Source: Fimiplasma intestinipullorum (lineage in GTDB: Bacteria; Bacillota_I; Bacilli_A; Erysipelotrichales; Coprobacillaceae). From it: 23,422 bases of DNA. The position numbers and the translations under genes are program-made. Shown here piece by piece: positions 15,119-22,192 of the stretch. The number at the start of each line of letters is the position of its first letter. Position 1 is the first letter of the stretch. The DNA lies in assembly GCA_018715065.1 (NCBI GenBank), contig DVMJ01000081.1, forward strand, positions 1 to 23,422. Direction: 5' to 3'. The notes under the pieces are model-generated. The model saw only the letters and a list, made by a program, of their open reading frames with translations, did no database searches and was not told the DNA's origin.

Positions 15119-16447
15119 ATGAAAAAAATCATAAGTTTGAGTTTGGCATTTTTCATGCTTCTGACAATGGTGGCCTGTGGCAGTCAGACAGGAAGTGATG
15201 CGCTGACGGGAAGTTATCGTATTCATGTCAGTGGCTATGATTGGGGTGCTGGTGTGGATAGTGTCATGGTCACATTGGATCATGTGGTTGATGCGGTGGA
15301 TCCAGAGGATTTTGTGATCCAGGAAACGAAACAGGCAACAGATTTCGCTTCAGAGAACAAAGATATTGTCATCGTCAACAATGAGCGTACGATCAAAGAC
15401 GTTTATCTATGTGATGAAAAGGGCGAGAAGACCGATCAGGCATCTAAGTATATTCAGTTTGAATTAGGGGTCAGCCCAACTGAAGGATCGCCATTGTTGT
15501 ATAGCGCCAAGACTGGTTTTAGCACCTGGAGCGATCCATATGAATTAAATATTCAGCTTTCTGAAGATGCAGATCTGACTTCAAATGGTAAAGAAGTGAC
15601 CTCCTGGACGATTGATACTGCCTATACAGAAAGAGTAACGAGTGTCGATCAGTTTAAGAAAGAAAGCTTTACGGCAACGGATGGCGTCACTTATCAGTAT
15701 GCCAGCTATGAGCCACAAGAGGGTTCAGACACATTGTTTGTCTGGCTCCATGGCGGTGGTGAAGGCGGTGTCGAGAACACGGATCCTTATGTGACATTGC
15801 TTGGCAATAAGGTCAGTGTCTATGGCAGTGAAGCCTTCCAGGAAGTTATTGGCGGCGCTAATGTATTAGTACCACAGTGTCCAACTTTCTGGATGGATCC
15901 AAAAGGCAATCAAATTGCCGGCTGCAATGCTTCGGCATATAGTGATGGGACTTCTTACTATACGAAGTCACTCATGGAATTGATCGAAATGTATAAAGAG
16001 AAGACCGGCTCTACGAAGGTCATTTTGACAGGATGTTCCAATGGTGGTTTCATGGCTTTAAGATTAGCCATTGATTATCCGGATGCATTCACAGCCGTTG
16101 CACCTGTGGCTGAAGCGATGCAGGAACGCTTCCTGAGTGATGAGGACCTTAATAAGATCAAAGATCTTCCAATGTACTTTGTTTATTCAACCAATGATCC
16201 GGTAGCAGATCCAACACTGCATGAGATCCCAACGCTCGCAAGATTACAAGCGCTTGGTGCCAGCAATCTCCACATTGCGACAACCGACCAGGTCATTGAT
16301 ACTTCAGGAACGATCGAAACCGAAGATGGAATGCCTTATGAATACAGCGGGCATTGGTCCTGGATCTATTTCCACAATAATGAAGCGACTTGTAATGACT
16401 GTGGTTTAACGCCATGGCAATGGATGGCGGAAGTGCTCTGTTCATAA
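15119..16447 (+). CDS. Surface lipoprotein esterase (EstA-like, Ig-like N-domain plus alpha/beta hydrolase)
   Basis: 442 residues. The signal peptide MKKIISLSLAFFMLLTMVAC ends in a lipobox (MVAC, C20), so the mature enzyme is lipid-anchored outside the membrane. Residues ~30-175 form a beta-rich domain (YRIHVSGYDWGAGVDSVMV start) like the Ig-like N-domain of EstA-type esterases. The catalytic domain has LFVWLHGGGEGG as oxyanion region, the nucleophile elbow GCSNGG with S307, STNDPVADP as likely acid loop and YSGHWSW as catalytic His. Similar enzymes deacylate or de-feruloylate plant polysaccharides or act on short esters; the substrate here is unknown. RBS AAAGGTGAT. The AraC-type gene upstream may regulate it. 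Confidence 0.85.
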   Translation: MKKIISLSLAFFMLLTMVACGSQTGSDALTGSYRIHVSGYDWGAGVDSVMVTLDHVVDAVDPEDFVIQETKQATDFASENKDIVIVNNERTIKDVYLCDEKGEKTDQASKYIQFELGVSPTEGSPLLYSAKTGFSTWSDPYELNIQLSEDADLTSNGKEVTSWTIDTAYTERVTSVDQFKKESFTATDGVTYQYASYEPQEGSDTLFVWLHGGGEGGVENTDPYVTLLGNKVSVYGSEAFQEVIGGANVLVPQCPTFWMDPKGNQIAGCNASAYSDGTSYYTKSLMELIEMYKEKTGSTKVILTGCSNGGFMALRLAIDYPDAFTAVAPVAEAMQERFLSDEDLNKIKDLPMYFVYSTNDPVADPTLHEIPTLARLQALGASNLHIATTDQVIDTSGTIETEDGMPYEYSGHWSWIYFHNNEATCNDCGLTPWQWMAEVLCS

Positions 16448-16464
16448 CTGAGCTCATAAACGCA

Positions 16465-16516
16465 AAAAGACAATGTCCAATCTAGCCCCAAAAGTGGCTA
16501 GCTGACATTGTCTTTT
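16465..16516 (+). terminator. Bidirectional terminator between convergent genes
   Basis: 13-bp perfect outer stem AAAAGACAATGTC (16465-16477) / GACATTGTCTTTT (16504-16516) with an inner stem CTAGCC/GGCTAG. A and T runs on both sides let it serve the esterase (plus) and the DUF3842 gene (minus). Confidence 0.85.
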
Positions 16517-16525
16517 AGTATGACT

Positions 16526-16957
16526 TTATTCATTTGTACTGTCTAAAGCTTTTCTTAAAATTGAAATGGCATCCTGGATATAGGCTTCCATGGGCTTTTG
16601 TTCCACACCAGCCATGACGACATGGCAGGAATTGGAAGGAATCAGGATCTTCTGGGCTCGCGAGCCGGAAATATGACTGGCAACAGTATAGGATACTTCT
16701 CCCATCAGACCATTGCCGACGATCATGCCGATCGGTCCTAAGACAAAATCGGCTCTTTCACAGTTATAGATCAACGCATTATCTCCGGTTGCTCCTTTGC
16801 GTGCTCCGGCACGCAGCATGGAACTGGTTGCATTCACGTTGGTACCGACAGCGATGACTTCATGCTGTTCTTTGATTTCGGGCGGCATGACACCAAGAAG
16901 ACGTGAACCGATCCCGCCTCCTTGTCCATCAATGACACAGATCAATTTTTTAGACAA
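16526..16957 (-). CDS. DUF3842 family protein
   Basis: 143 residues. The N-terminal CVIDGQGGGIGSRLL looks like a Rossmann/P-loop-type glycine-rich nucleotide site; GTNVNATSSMLRAGA, GATGDNALIYN and LGPIGMIVGNGLMGEVS are further glycine-rich blocks that match DUF3842, a family of unknown function. The start is TTG at 16957-16955, immediately after the TAA of the ECF gene; AAGGTGAT inside the last codons of that gene is the RBS. The tight coupling indicates joint function with the transporter, perhaps in handling its substrate (inference). Confidence 0.82.
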   Translation of the reverse strand: MSKKLICVIDGQGGGIGSRLLGVMPPEIKEQHEVIAVGTNVNATSSMLRAGARKGATGDNALIYNCERADFVLGPIGMIVGNGLMGEVSYTVASHISGSRAQKILIPSNSCHVVMAGVEQKPMEAYIQDAISILRKALDSTNE

Positions 16958-17479
16958 TTAGATCACCTTACTTTTATATTTTAAAATATACACGAGAATA
17001 GGAATAATGATTAGCTGGATCAGAATTCCAGGGATTGCCGTAAAGAGAGCGACTGAAAGAAAGATTTCCAGAGAGTAATTCCCCACTCTGAAAATTAACG
17101 CATTCACGATTCCGCTCACAATGCGTCCTGCCAGCATCGCACCGACCAGGTGTGTATAGGTGGAAGCCAGCGGGTTTTTGAAATTCACAAACTGACTCAA
17201 TAGTCCGGAAGTCAGACCATAAGTAAATAATTCACACATCATCGCAGGCAACATAGCTGCCGGTGGCATCCCGGTAAAGGTTGACGATAAAAATGGGGTT
17301 AAAATGCCGCAAATCGCGCCGTACTGCCAGCCGCATAATATACCACATAATAATACAGGAATATGCATTGGTAAGAAAATACTTCCCGCATTTGGAATCA
17401 TGTGGAAAGCCATCGGCAGGATGATCCCTAAGGCAATGCAGCATCCGGTAATCGTCATTTTTTTGATTGATTTGTTCAT
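16958..17479 (-). CDS. ECF transporter S component, substrate unknown
   Basis: 173 residues with five to six membrane helices, the layout of ECF-family substrate-binding subunits, which pair with a shared EcfT/EcfA energising module encoded elsewhere. The loop FLPMHIPVLLCGILCGWQYG and the following PFLSSTFTGMPP and CELFTYGLTSGLL are typical of PF12822-like S components. The start at 17479 (MNKSIKKM) is chosen because AAAGGGAG sits 8 bases upstream; the longer frame runs through a structured leader. The promoter is at 17607-17635. DUF3842 follows directly. There is no TPP or other recognised riboswitch, so vitamin specificity cannot be named. Confidence 0.85.
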   Translation of the reverse strand: MNKSIKKMTITGCCIALGIILPMAFHMIPNAGSIFLPMHIPVLLCGILCGWQYGAICGILTPFLSSTFTGMPPAAMLPAMMCELFTYGLTSGLLSQFVNFKNPLASTYTHLVGAMLAGRIVSGIVNALIFRVGNYSLEIFLSVALFTAIPGILIQLIIIPILVYILKYKSKVI

Positions 17480-17600
17480 ATGTATCTCCCTTTCTATCAC
17501 TGAGTGATTTCTGGCGAGATATATTCGTACATCTCTGTTTGACTTCCTGTCAACATCCAATGAGAACCTAAAAATGATAACCTTCCTGGTTATCGCTTCG
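17480..17600 (-). promoter_or_regulatory. Structured ~120-nt leader of the ECF-DUF3842 operon
   Basis: In RNA order: hairpin 1 GATAACC-AGGAA-GGTTATC (17594-17576); hairpin 2 TTGAC-AGGAA-GTCAA, with the same loop and C-G closing pair, about 20 nt later; then GAGAT/ATCTC pairing; then ATCAC-TCA-GTGAT just before the RBS. TATCTC near 17508-17503 can pair either with the earlier GAGAT or with GAGATA overlapping the RBS, so a translation switch is possible. No known riboswitch consensus was recognised. Confidence 0.5.
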
Positions 17601-17606
17601 GCTACC

Positions 17607-17635
17607 ATTATAACATACCCTGGAGTCAGCTTCAA
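17607..17635 (-). promoter_or_regulatory. Sigma-A promoter of the ECF-DUF3842 operon
   Basis: On the minus strand, TTGAAG (17635-17630), 17-base spacer, TATAAT (17612-17607) with an extended TGT. The -35 contains the stop codon of the YgbA-like gene upstream. Confidence 0.75.
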
Positions 17636-17958
17636 CCTTTTTTTGCTTTCAGGGTCACAACGACATGTTTGATGGCCATGGTAGGATGAACAAAGAGCAT
17701 GCGTGGTCCGGCAAAGCGCATGACTTCACGAATTTTTTCACGATACTCTTTTTGATAACAGTGGACTTTGCAGGCAGAGCAGAAAGTCTTGGTTTCCATA
17801 AAGGGACAGCGGTCGATCCGCTGACAGGCATAGTCTGCCAGTTTCTGACATTCAGGACACAGATCCCGCGCATGATGTTTTTTTCTGCAGTAGATGGCAA
17901 TCATCTCGTAGACCATCTTTTTTTCTTCTGAACGTTTCTTCTCAATTGACTTTGGCAC
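17632..17958 (-). CDS. YgbA-like 'nitrous oxide-stimulated promoter' family protein
   Basis: 108 residues with the family pattern: MIAIYCRKKHHARDLCPECQKLADYA, RCPFMETKTFCSACKVHCYQ, IREVMRFAGPRMLFVHPTMAIKH. Seven Cys and several His suggest a metal- or Fe-S-binding small cytoplasmic protein. Homologues such as E. coli YgbA are induced by nitric oxide through NsrR and linked to recovery from nitrosative stress; the biochemical role is unsettled. The start is GTG (17958-17956) with AAAGGAGG 8 bases upstream. A perfect inverted repeat overlaps the promoter. The ECF operon lies directly downstream on the same strand. Confidence 0.88.
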   Translation of the reverse strand: MPKSIEKKRSEEKKMVYEMIAIYCRKKHHARDLCPECQKLADYACQRIDRCPFMETKTFCSACKVHCYQKEYREKIREVMRFAGPRMLFVHPTMAIKHVVVTLKAKKG

Positions 17959-17979
17959 GAGGCAATCCTCCTTTTTTTA

Positions 17980-18009
17980 TAAGTTAGCACAAACTAACTT
18001 AATAGTCAA
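17980..18009 (-). promoter_or_regulatory. Promoter of the YgbA-like gene with overlapping operator-like palindrome
   Basis: On the minus strand, TTGACT (18009-18004), 17 bases, TAACTT (17986-17981). A perfect 8-bp inverted repeat TAAGTTAG / CTAACTTA with a 6-base spacer (17980-18001) covers the spacer and -10, the position for a repressor. The regulator is unknown; an NO-responsive Rrf2- or Crp-type factor would suit the gene. Confidence 0.55.
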
Positions 18010-18024
18010 GGTCTATCGTTTCGC

Positions 18025-18052
18025 TTGCATTCATATAAAATAGTGATATAAT
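18025..18052 (+). promoter_or_regulatory. Sigma-A promoter of hlyIII-type gene
   Basis: TTGCAT (18025-18030), 16-base spacer, TATAAT (18047-18052) with extended TGA. Divergent from the YgbA-like promoter, whose -35 lies 16 bases away. Confidence 0.7.
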
Positions 18053-18055
18053 ATC

Positions 18056-18080
18056 ACACGTAGTATTCAATACTACGTGT
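18056..18080 (+). promoter_or_regulatory. 11-bp perfect inverted repeat at the hlyIII transcription start
   Basis: ACACGTAGTAT (18056-18066), spacer TCA, ATACTACGTGT (18070-18080). It begins 4 bases after the -10, spanning the expected start site. It may be an operator for a dimeric repressor or a 5'-end hairpin that stabilises the mRNA. No T run follows, so it is not a terminator. Confidence 0.6.
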
Positions 18081-18095
18081 TGCAAGTGAGGTGTT

Positions 18096-18755
18096 ATGAT
18101 GAAGAAAATTTGGAATCAGTCTAGAGAACCCATGAATTGCATGACGCATCTGGTCGGTGTCTTTCTTTTTGCCATAGCGACACTGATCATGCTTTTAAGA
18201 GCGCATGAAGTAGGAGCGAGCCTGCAGACAACCGTGTCAGTGGTTGTGTTTGGTATTTCGCTGATGGCCTTATATGCAGCCAGTGCACTCTACCATTATT
18301 ATCCAGGCGACCATCCGCATACTTTGCTTTGGTTAAGAAAACTGGACCACTCTATGATTTATGTCCTGATTGTCGGGACTTACACTCCGATCAGCTTATA
18401 TTATCTGCCGGCTGGGGAAAATCTGCTTTTTACCGGTATTCTATGGGTGATTGCTTTAGTGGGGATCATCGTTAAATTATGCTGGATGGGAGCGCCGCGC
18501 TTCTTGTCTACGCTGGTGTATCTGCTGCTTGGCTGGTCCGTTCTGTTTGACTTCAATTCCTTTCTATCGATTCCGACCAGCGGTCTATGGCTGATTGCAG
18601 CAGGTGGCATCGCTTATTCGATCGGGGCGGTGATTTATATCATCAAAAAGCCCAATCTGTCGAACTATTTTGGCTTTCATGAAATCTTTCATCTGTTTAT
18701 CCTATTGGGTTCCTTCCTGCATGTTTTAGCGGTCTATTTCTATGTCCTTGTTTAA
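18096..18755 (+). CDS. Hemolysin III / PAQR-family membrane protein
   Basis: 219 residues with seven membrane helices. The family's zinc-site motifs are present: ASALYHYY (Ser and His, near residue 65), LDHSMIYVLIVGTYTP (Asp/His), and FGFHEIFHLFILLGSFLH with the two C-terminal His. The bacterial members (YqfA/TrhA, hemolysin III) are thought to be membrane hydrolases or to affect membrane fluidity; haemolysis is not proven in most. RBS GAGGTG lies about 5 bases before the ATG at 18096; ATG at 18099 is an alternative. The gene is monocistronic with its own promoter, dyad and terminator. Confidence 0.93.
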   Translation: MMKKIWNQSREPMNCMTHLVGVFLFAIATLIMLLRAHEVGASLQTTVSVVVFGISLMALYAASALYHYYPGDHPHTLLWLRKLDHSMIYVLIVGTYTPISLYYLPAGENLLFTGILWVIALVGIIVKLCWMGAPRFLSTLVYLLLGWSVLFDFNSFLSIPTSGLWLIAAGGIAYSIGAVIYIIKKPNLSNYFGFHEIFHLFILLGSFLHVLAVYFYVLV

Positions 18756-18770
18756 CAGGGACTTTTTTTT
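18744..18770 (+). terminator. hlyIII terminator
   Basis: 8-bp stem GTCCTTGT / ACAGGGAC with one G-T pair, then eight T. The stop codon TAA (18753-18755) lies in the loop and the first base of the 3' arm. Confidence 0.83.
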
Positions 18771-19038
18771 GGACTTTCGATTCCAAGGACAAAAGGAATG
18801 TTGGATAAAATTCTAAGACGGTAAAATAAAGAAAGTTGAAATGATATCATTTTTTTCATAACCTTTTCTCTTTTCAACAGCATATCCTATCAGCACCAGT
18901 TCGTCATTCATTTTCTAAACACTTGTTCTGGAAAAGCAAGGGCGTTTTCGAACTGCTTTAGTTTTCATTTGTTGTAAATAGCTAAACAATGTCCCATATC
19001 TGATATAGGTCAATAGTTCAAAACAAAAAAGAAAGCGA
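18771..19038 (+). other. Intergenic region, AT-rich, no gene supported
   Basis: Between the hlyIII terminator and the promoter at 19039 I find no start codon with an RBS on either strand. ATGATATCAT near 18840 is a small palindrome. Minus-strand translation of the right half gives an open frame ending near 18915, but with no start signal. The base composition is more AT-rich than the housekeeping genes, as in the two genes that follow, so this may be the edge of an acquired segment. Confidence 0.4.
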
Positions 19039-19067
19039 TTGTTTTTTTTTTTCGTAAATGATATAAT
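19039..19067 (+). promoter_or_regulatory. Sigma-A promoter of the exported-protein gene
   Basis: TTGTTT (19039-19044), 17-base spacer, TATAAT (19062-19067) with extended TGA. A poly-T run occupies most of the spacer. Confidence 0.65.
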
Positions 19068-19125
19068 TTGTATAGAGAGATGAACAACTAGCTTATCGAT
19101 GCTATCAGGTATATTGAGGAAATGG

Positions 19126-19510
19126 ATGAATGGGTTCGTAGTGCTTTTTGTTCCATTGTTCTTAGTTGGTACAATGACAGTCAGTTGTTGGGAGATTGCT
19201 TCGGCAAGAACTTCCGTTCCTGCCGAAGGTACCATTATTGTTGATTCAAACATACCAAGTCCAAGAGGTTGGCACAGGGGGATCATGATTCATACAATTT
19301 CTTTAGGAACATCGGATATGTACTTTCCTGGAAGTCCGTTATTATTTACATCTGAAGTCGGTGTTCATGTTCAAGTGGGTAATGATAGCACAGTGATCAT
19401 AACGTTGGCAAAACCATCACCTTTATTTCTAGATACAAAGTGAGAGCCTATACTGCGAATGTGCGCTATGATTCGACAATTTATACCCAGACGGATACTT
19501 TTACTGTATA
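19126..19510 (+). pseudogene. Small exported protein, probably frameshifted
   Basis: From ATG 19126 (GAGGA 5 bases upstream) the frame encodes a hydrophobic signal or anchor (NGFVVLFVPLFLVGTMTVSC), then about 75 residues of beta-rich, Gly/Ser/Thr-rich sequence with PSPRGWHRG, ending at TGA 19443. In the -1 frame, coding-like sequence continues: YKVRAYTANVRYDSTIYTQ and then TDTFTV to a stop at 19508-19510, with a beta-strand pattern matching the first part. The shift would lie between 19389 and 19440. The repaired protein would be about 127 residues. I do not recognise a family. It could also be a genuinely shorter protein of about 105 residues. ATG 19099 has no RBS. Confidence 0.45.
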
Positions 19511-19704
19511 GAGCGATTCATCAATGGATGGAATTACGGCAATGTAAAAAAACAATATTCAATGTTATATTTATCAATTGGGATAACCTTCGTTTGATTT
19601 TTCCGCAGAATGCGTCGGATACTTTACAATATCAGATGGAATGTTTGATTTCAAATGGAAGATGGATGAAGGTTTTCAACAGGGCATGGAGAGGAGATGA
19701 TCTT

Positions 19705-20529
19705 ATGAAGTATCTGAGAACCTTTGGAATGGGATATGTGTTCTTGCTCATCTTGATTTTGCTATATGGCATGACAAGTAGATATCTGGTCACATCATTT
19801 CTTGTTGACCGCCTTCCGCTTCCAGACGGACGTCTGCAGTCATTAGATTTTGCCTTACTCACTTTGGTTCAATATGTTTTTATTGCTTTAAGCTTATTGA
19901 TCCCATCTGTTTCTAAGCAAGATCGAATCATCAAAACGCTGATGGTGTTATGTGTGCTGATACTCAGTCCGATTCTTTTAAGCAACTGGTTTACGACAAC
20001 GCATGCCGGACCTGCGCAGTTGACTATTTTTCGAAATGCGTTTAGCCGTCAGATATATCCAGCCGCTTTATTTGTCATCATAGCGCAATGCGCTTTGCTG
20101 TTTGAAAATAAACGGTTGACGCATCAAGTATGCGTTTTTCTGGTTATTGCCGGCAGTTCCATTTTTATAGCATTTCGGCTGTACTGTCTTTTCACTGTAT
20201 CAACTTCCAACTATGTTTGGGAAGATTACATTCAAACATTTGTATTTAGACTTAAGTTATTACAGTGCTCTTTAGCGGTTAGCTCAGGTTTATGGTTTAG
20301 TGCTTTGTTGAAGATGGGGCTAAAAGGACGATTACTATCGAGTGCGGGGATCTTGATGACCCTATTTGTATATGCAGGACTCTTTTTTTACAGGCAGCAA
20401 GGAGCGATAGGAGACAATACGTTAAACTATGAGATGCTTACCGTTTATTTGCCGGTATTGATCATTCTAATTACAGGAAATCTTTTAGCTGTCTTTCCTT
20501 TTCAAAAAAAGGAAGCATACACGTCATAA
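19705..20529 (+). CDS. Polytopic membrane protein of unknown family
   Basis: 274 residues with about eight membrane helices (e.g. MGYVFLLILILLYG, LTLVQYVFIALSLLI, LMVLCVLILSPILL, LFVIIAQCALLF, CVFLVIAGSSIFIAF, LPVLIILITGNLLAVF) and a short basic N-terminus. No enzymatic motif is visible. Start at 19705 is chosen because GAGGAG sits 8 bases upstream; the same frame is open back to 19459 but overlaps the end of the exported-protein gene and lacks an RBS there. It follows the exported protein without a terminator, so the two are likely co-transcribed. A small secreted peptide plus multi-helix protein recalls bacteriocin/immunity or export pairs, but there is no sequence evidence for that. Confidence 0.6.
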   Translation: MKYLRTFGMGYVFLLILILLYGMTSRYLVTSFLVDRLPLPDGRLQSLDFALLTLVQYVFIALSLLIPSVSKQDRIIKTLMVLCVLILSPILLSNWFTTTHAGPAQLTIFRNAFSRQIYPAALFVIIAQCALLFENKRLTHQVCVFLVIAGSSIFIAFRLYCLFTVSTSNYVWEDYIQTFVFRLKLLQCSLAVSSGLWFSALLKMGLKGRLLSSAGILMTLFVYAGLFFYRQQGAIGDNTLNYEMLTVYLPVLIILITGNLLAVFPFQKKEAYTS

Positions 20530-20577
20530 ATAAAGTTCCTTTTGCCATGGAAGCCATGAAGAAAAAGGAGCAGATCC

Positions 20578-20616
20578 AAAAGTCTCATTCAGATCATAAG
20601 CTGAGAGACTTTTTTT
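20578..20616 (+). terminator. Terminator of the exported-protein/membrane-protein pair
   Basis: 9-bp outer stem AAAAGTCTC / GAGACTTTT with inner TCAG/CTGA pairing, followed by a T run to 20616. Confidence 0.83.
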
Positions 20617-20626
20617 GATGTTAGCC

Positions 20627-20655
20627 TTTTCATCGTGTCGTAAAAGCCGTATAAT
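20627..20655 (+). promoter_or_regulatory. Promoter of the GH1 gene
   Basis: TATAAT (20650-20655) with TTTTCA (20627-20632) at 17-base spacing. The -35 is weak, and initiation near 20662 would put the RBS almost at the 5' end. Confidence 0.5.
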
Positions 20656-20678
20656 AGGAGATAGAAAGGGGAATGTTT

Positions 20679-22091
20679 ATGAGTTTACCAAAAGATTTTT
20701 TGTGGGGCGGCGCAACAGCTGCCAACCAGTATGAAGGTGGTTATAATGAAGGTGGTAAAGGACTGAGCATCGCTGATGTAGAAAGAGGCGCACGTCATGG
20801 TGTTCAGCGACAGATCGATGATCATATCATGGAGGGCGCATTATACCCAAGTCATGAAGCCACGGATTTCTATCATCATTATAAGGAAGATATTGCGCTT
20901 TTTGCGAAAATGGGGTTTAAATGCTTCCGTATGTCCATTGCACCAAGTCGTATTTTTCCTATGGGAGATGAGGACGAGCCGAATGAAGAAGGACTCGCTT
21001 TCTATGATCGGGTGTTCGATGAATTACATAAATACGGCATTGAGCCAGTGGTGACCTTGCATCATTATGAAATGCAGCTGAATCTGGTCAAGAAATATGG
21101 ATCATGGCGTAATCGTAAGCTCGTGGATTTCGCTGTTAAATATGCGAAGACTGTTTTTGAACGTTATAAAGATAAAGTCAAATATTGGATGACCTTCAAT
21201 GAGATCAATGCGATGTTCAGTTCACCTCGCCCATGGCATCAGGCAGGTCTGATCTATGGAGAGGATGAGAATGCAGCGGATGTGAAGCTGCAGGCAGCGC
21301 ATCATCAGCTGATCGCCAGTGCGCTGACAGTGAAAGCCGGACATGAGATCAATCCGGACTTCAAGATTGGCTGCATGTTGATCTATCCGTTGACATATGC
21401 CGCCACCTGCAATCCATATGATCAGGTATTGTCTCGTAATAAGATGTTGTCGACTTATTACTTCGGTGATGTTCAGGTACGTGGCTATTACTCGAATACC
21501 TGCAAGGCTTATCAGGAAAGCATTGGTGGACATTTTGAGATGCTGCCAGGCGACGAAGAGATCCTGAAAGAAGGCGTGGTTGATTATATTGGCTTCAGCT
21601 ATTATTTCTCCAGCATCGAAGGCGAGAAGCCGCTCGAACAGGTACAGGGAAATATTGTCTGGGGTGGGAAGAACCCATATCTGAAAGCAACGGACTGGGG
21701 CTGGCAGATCGACCCAATTGGGTTAAGAGTCTCTTTAAACAATCTCTACGATCGCTATCAGACCCCACTCTTTATCGTTGAAAACGGCATGGGTGCGCTA
21801 GACAAGGTTGAAGAAGATGGATCCATTCACGATCCATATCGGATCGAATACTTACGCGAGCATATCAAGGCGATGAAGGATGCGGTAGAAATCGATCATG
21901 TGGATCTGATGGGCTATACGCCTTGGGGATGCATTGACCTCGTATCTGCCGGCACCGGTGAGATGCGCAAGCGCTATGGCTTTATCTATGTGGATAAATA
22001 TGATGATGGTACAGGGACGTTGAAGCGCAGCTGTAAGGATTCTTTCTACTGGTATCAAAAAGTCATTGCTTCAAATGGTGAGGAATTATAA
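20679..22091 (+). CDS. 6-phospho-beta-glucosidase, glycoside hydrolase family 1
   Basis: 470 residues, normal for GH1. It hydrolyses 6-phosphorylated beta-glucosides (cellobiose-6P, arbutin-6P, salicin-6P types) made by PTS uptake, in the cytoplasm. Acid/base E175 is in TFNEIN and nucleophile E368 in VENG; FLWGGATAANQYEGG is the N-terminal GH1 signature. The C-terminal MRKRYGFIYVDKYDDGTGTLKRS is the phosphate-recognising form (K and Y before GFIYVD), which favours phospho-substrates over free glucosides. Start at 20679 is preferred to ATG 20673, since the AAAGGGG RBS is then 7 bases away rather than 1. No PTS or antiterminator gene is nearby. Confidence 0.93.
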   Translation: MSLPKDFLWGGATAANQYEGGYNEGGKGLSIADVERGARHGVQRQIDDHIMEGALYPSHEATDFYHHYKEDIALFAKMGFKCFRMSIAPSRIFPMGDEDEPNEEGLAFYDRVFDELHKYGIEPVVTLHHYEMQLNLVKKYGSWRNRKLVDFAVKYAKTVFERYKDKVKYWMTFNEINAMFSSPRPWHQAGLIYGEDENAADVKLQAAHHQLIASALTVKAGHEINPDFKIGCMLIYPLTYAATCNPYDQVLSRNKMLSTYYFGDVQVRGYYSNTCKAYQESIGGHFEMLPGDEEILKEGVVDYIGFSYYFSSIEGEKPLEQVQGNIVWGGKNPYLKATDWGWQIDPIGLRVSLNNLYDRYQTPLFIVENGMGALDKVEEDGSIHDPYRIEYLREHIKAMKDAVEIDHVDLMGYTPWGCIDLVSAGTGEMRKRYGFIYVDKYDDGTGTLKRSCKDSFYWYQKVIASNGEEL

Positions 22092-22114
22092 GAGCGGGAA
22101 TACCGCTCTTTTTT
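22090..22114 (+). terminator. Terminator of the GH1 gene
   Basis: 8-bp stem AAGAGCGG / CCGCTCTT, loop GAATA, then T run to 22114. The stop TAA (22089-22091) runs into the 5' arm. Confidence 0.87.
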
Positions 22115-22152
22115 CAGTTTCACTAAAAAAAGCTGTAATCACTTACAAACTG

Positions 22153-22171
22153 TGCTATAATATGCATAGCA
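22153..22171 (+). promoter_or_regulatory. Extended -10 promoter of mupG with overlapping inverted repeat
   Basis: TGCTATAAT (22153-22161) is an extended -10 with no good -35. TGCTAT (22153-22158) and ATAGCA (22166-22171) form a perfect 6-bp inverted repeat over the -10 and start region, a possible operator. Confidence 0.5.
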
Positions 22172-22192
22172 TGAATAAGGAGGATGAAAACA

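Noticed and set aside
17480..17600. TPP, THF, preQ1 or cobalamin riboswitch before the ECF gene
   Set aside because: None of the conserved cores I know for these classes is visible; the leader is kept as an unclassified structured RNA.
19389..19440. Programmed -1 ribosomal frameshift in the exported-protein gene
   Set aside because: I find no X-XXY-YYZ slippery heptamer in the correct phase; mutation or sequence error is simpler.
19459..19704. N-terminal extension of the membrane protein from ATG 19459
   Set aside because: It overlaps the end of the exported-protein gene, lacks an RBS, and a strong RBS serves ATG 19705.
19126..20529. Lactococcin-972 bacteriocin with DUF1430-type partner
   Set aside because: The exported protein lacks the family's GGTW-like core and the membrane protein is too short for DUF1430; only the gene layout is similar.
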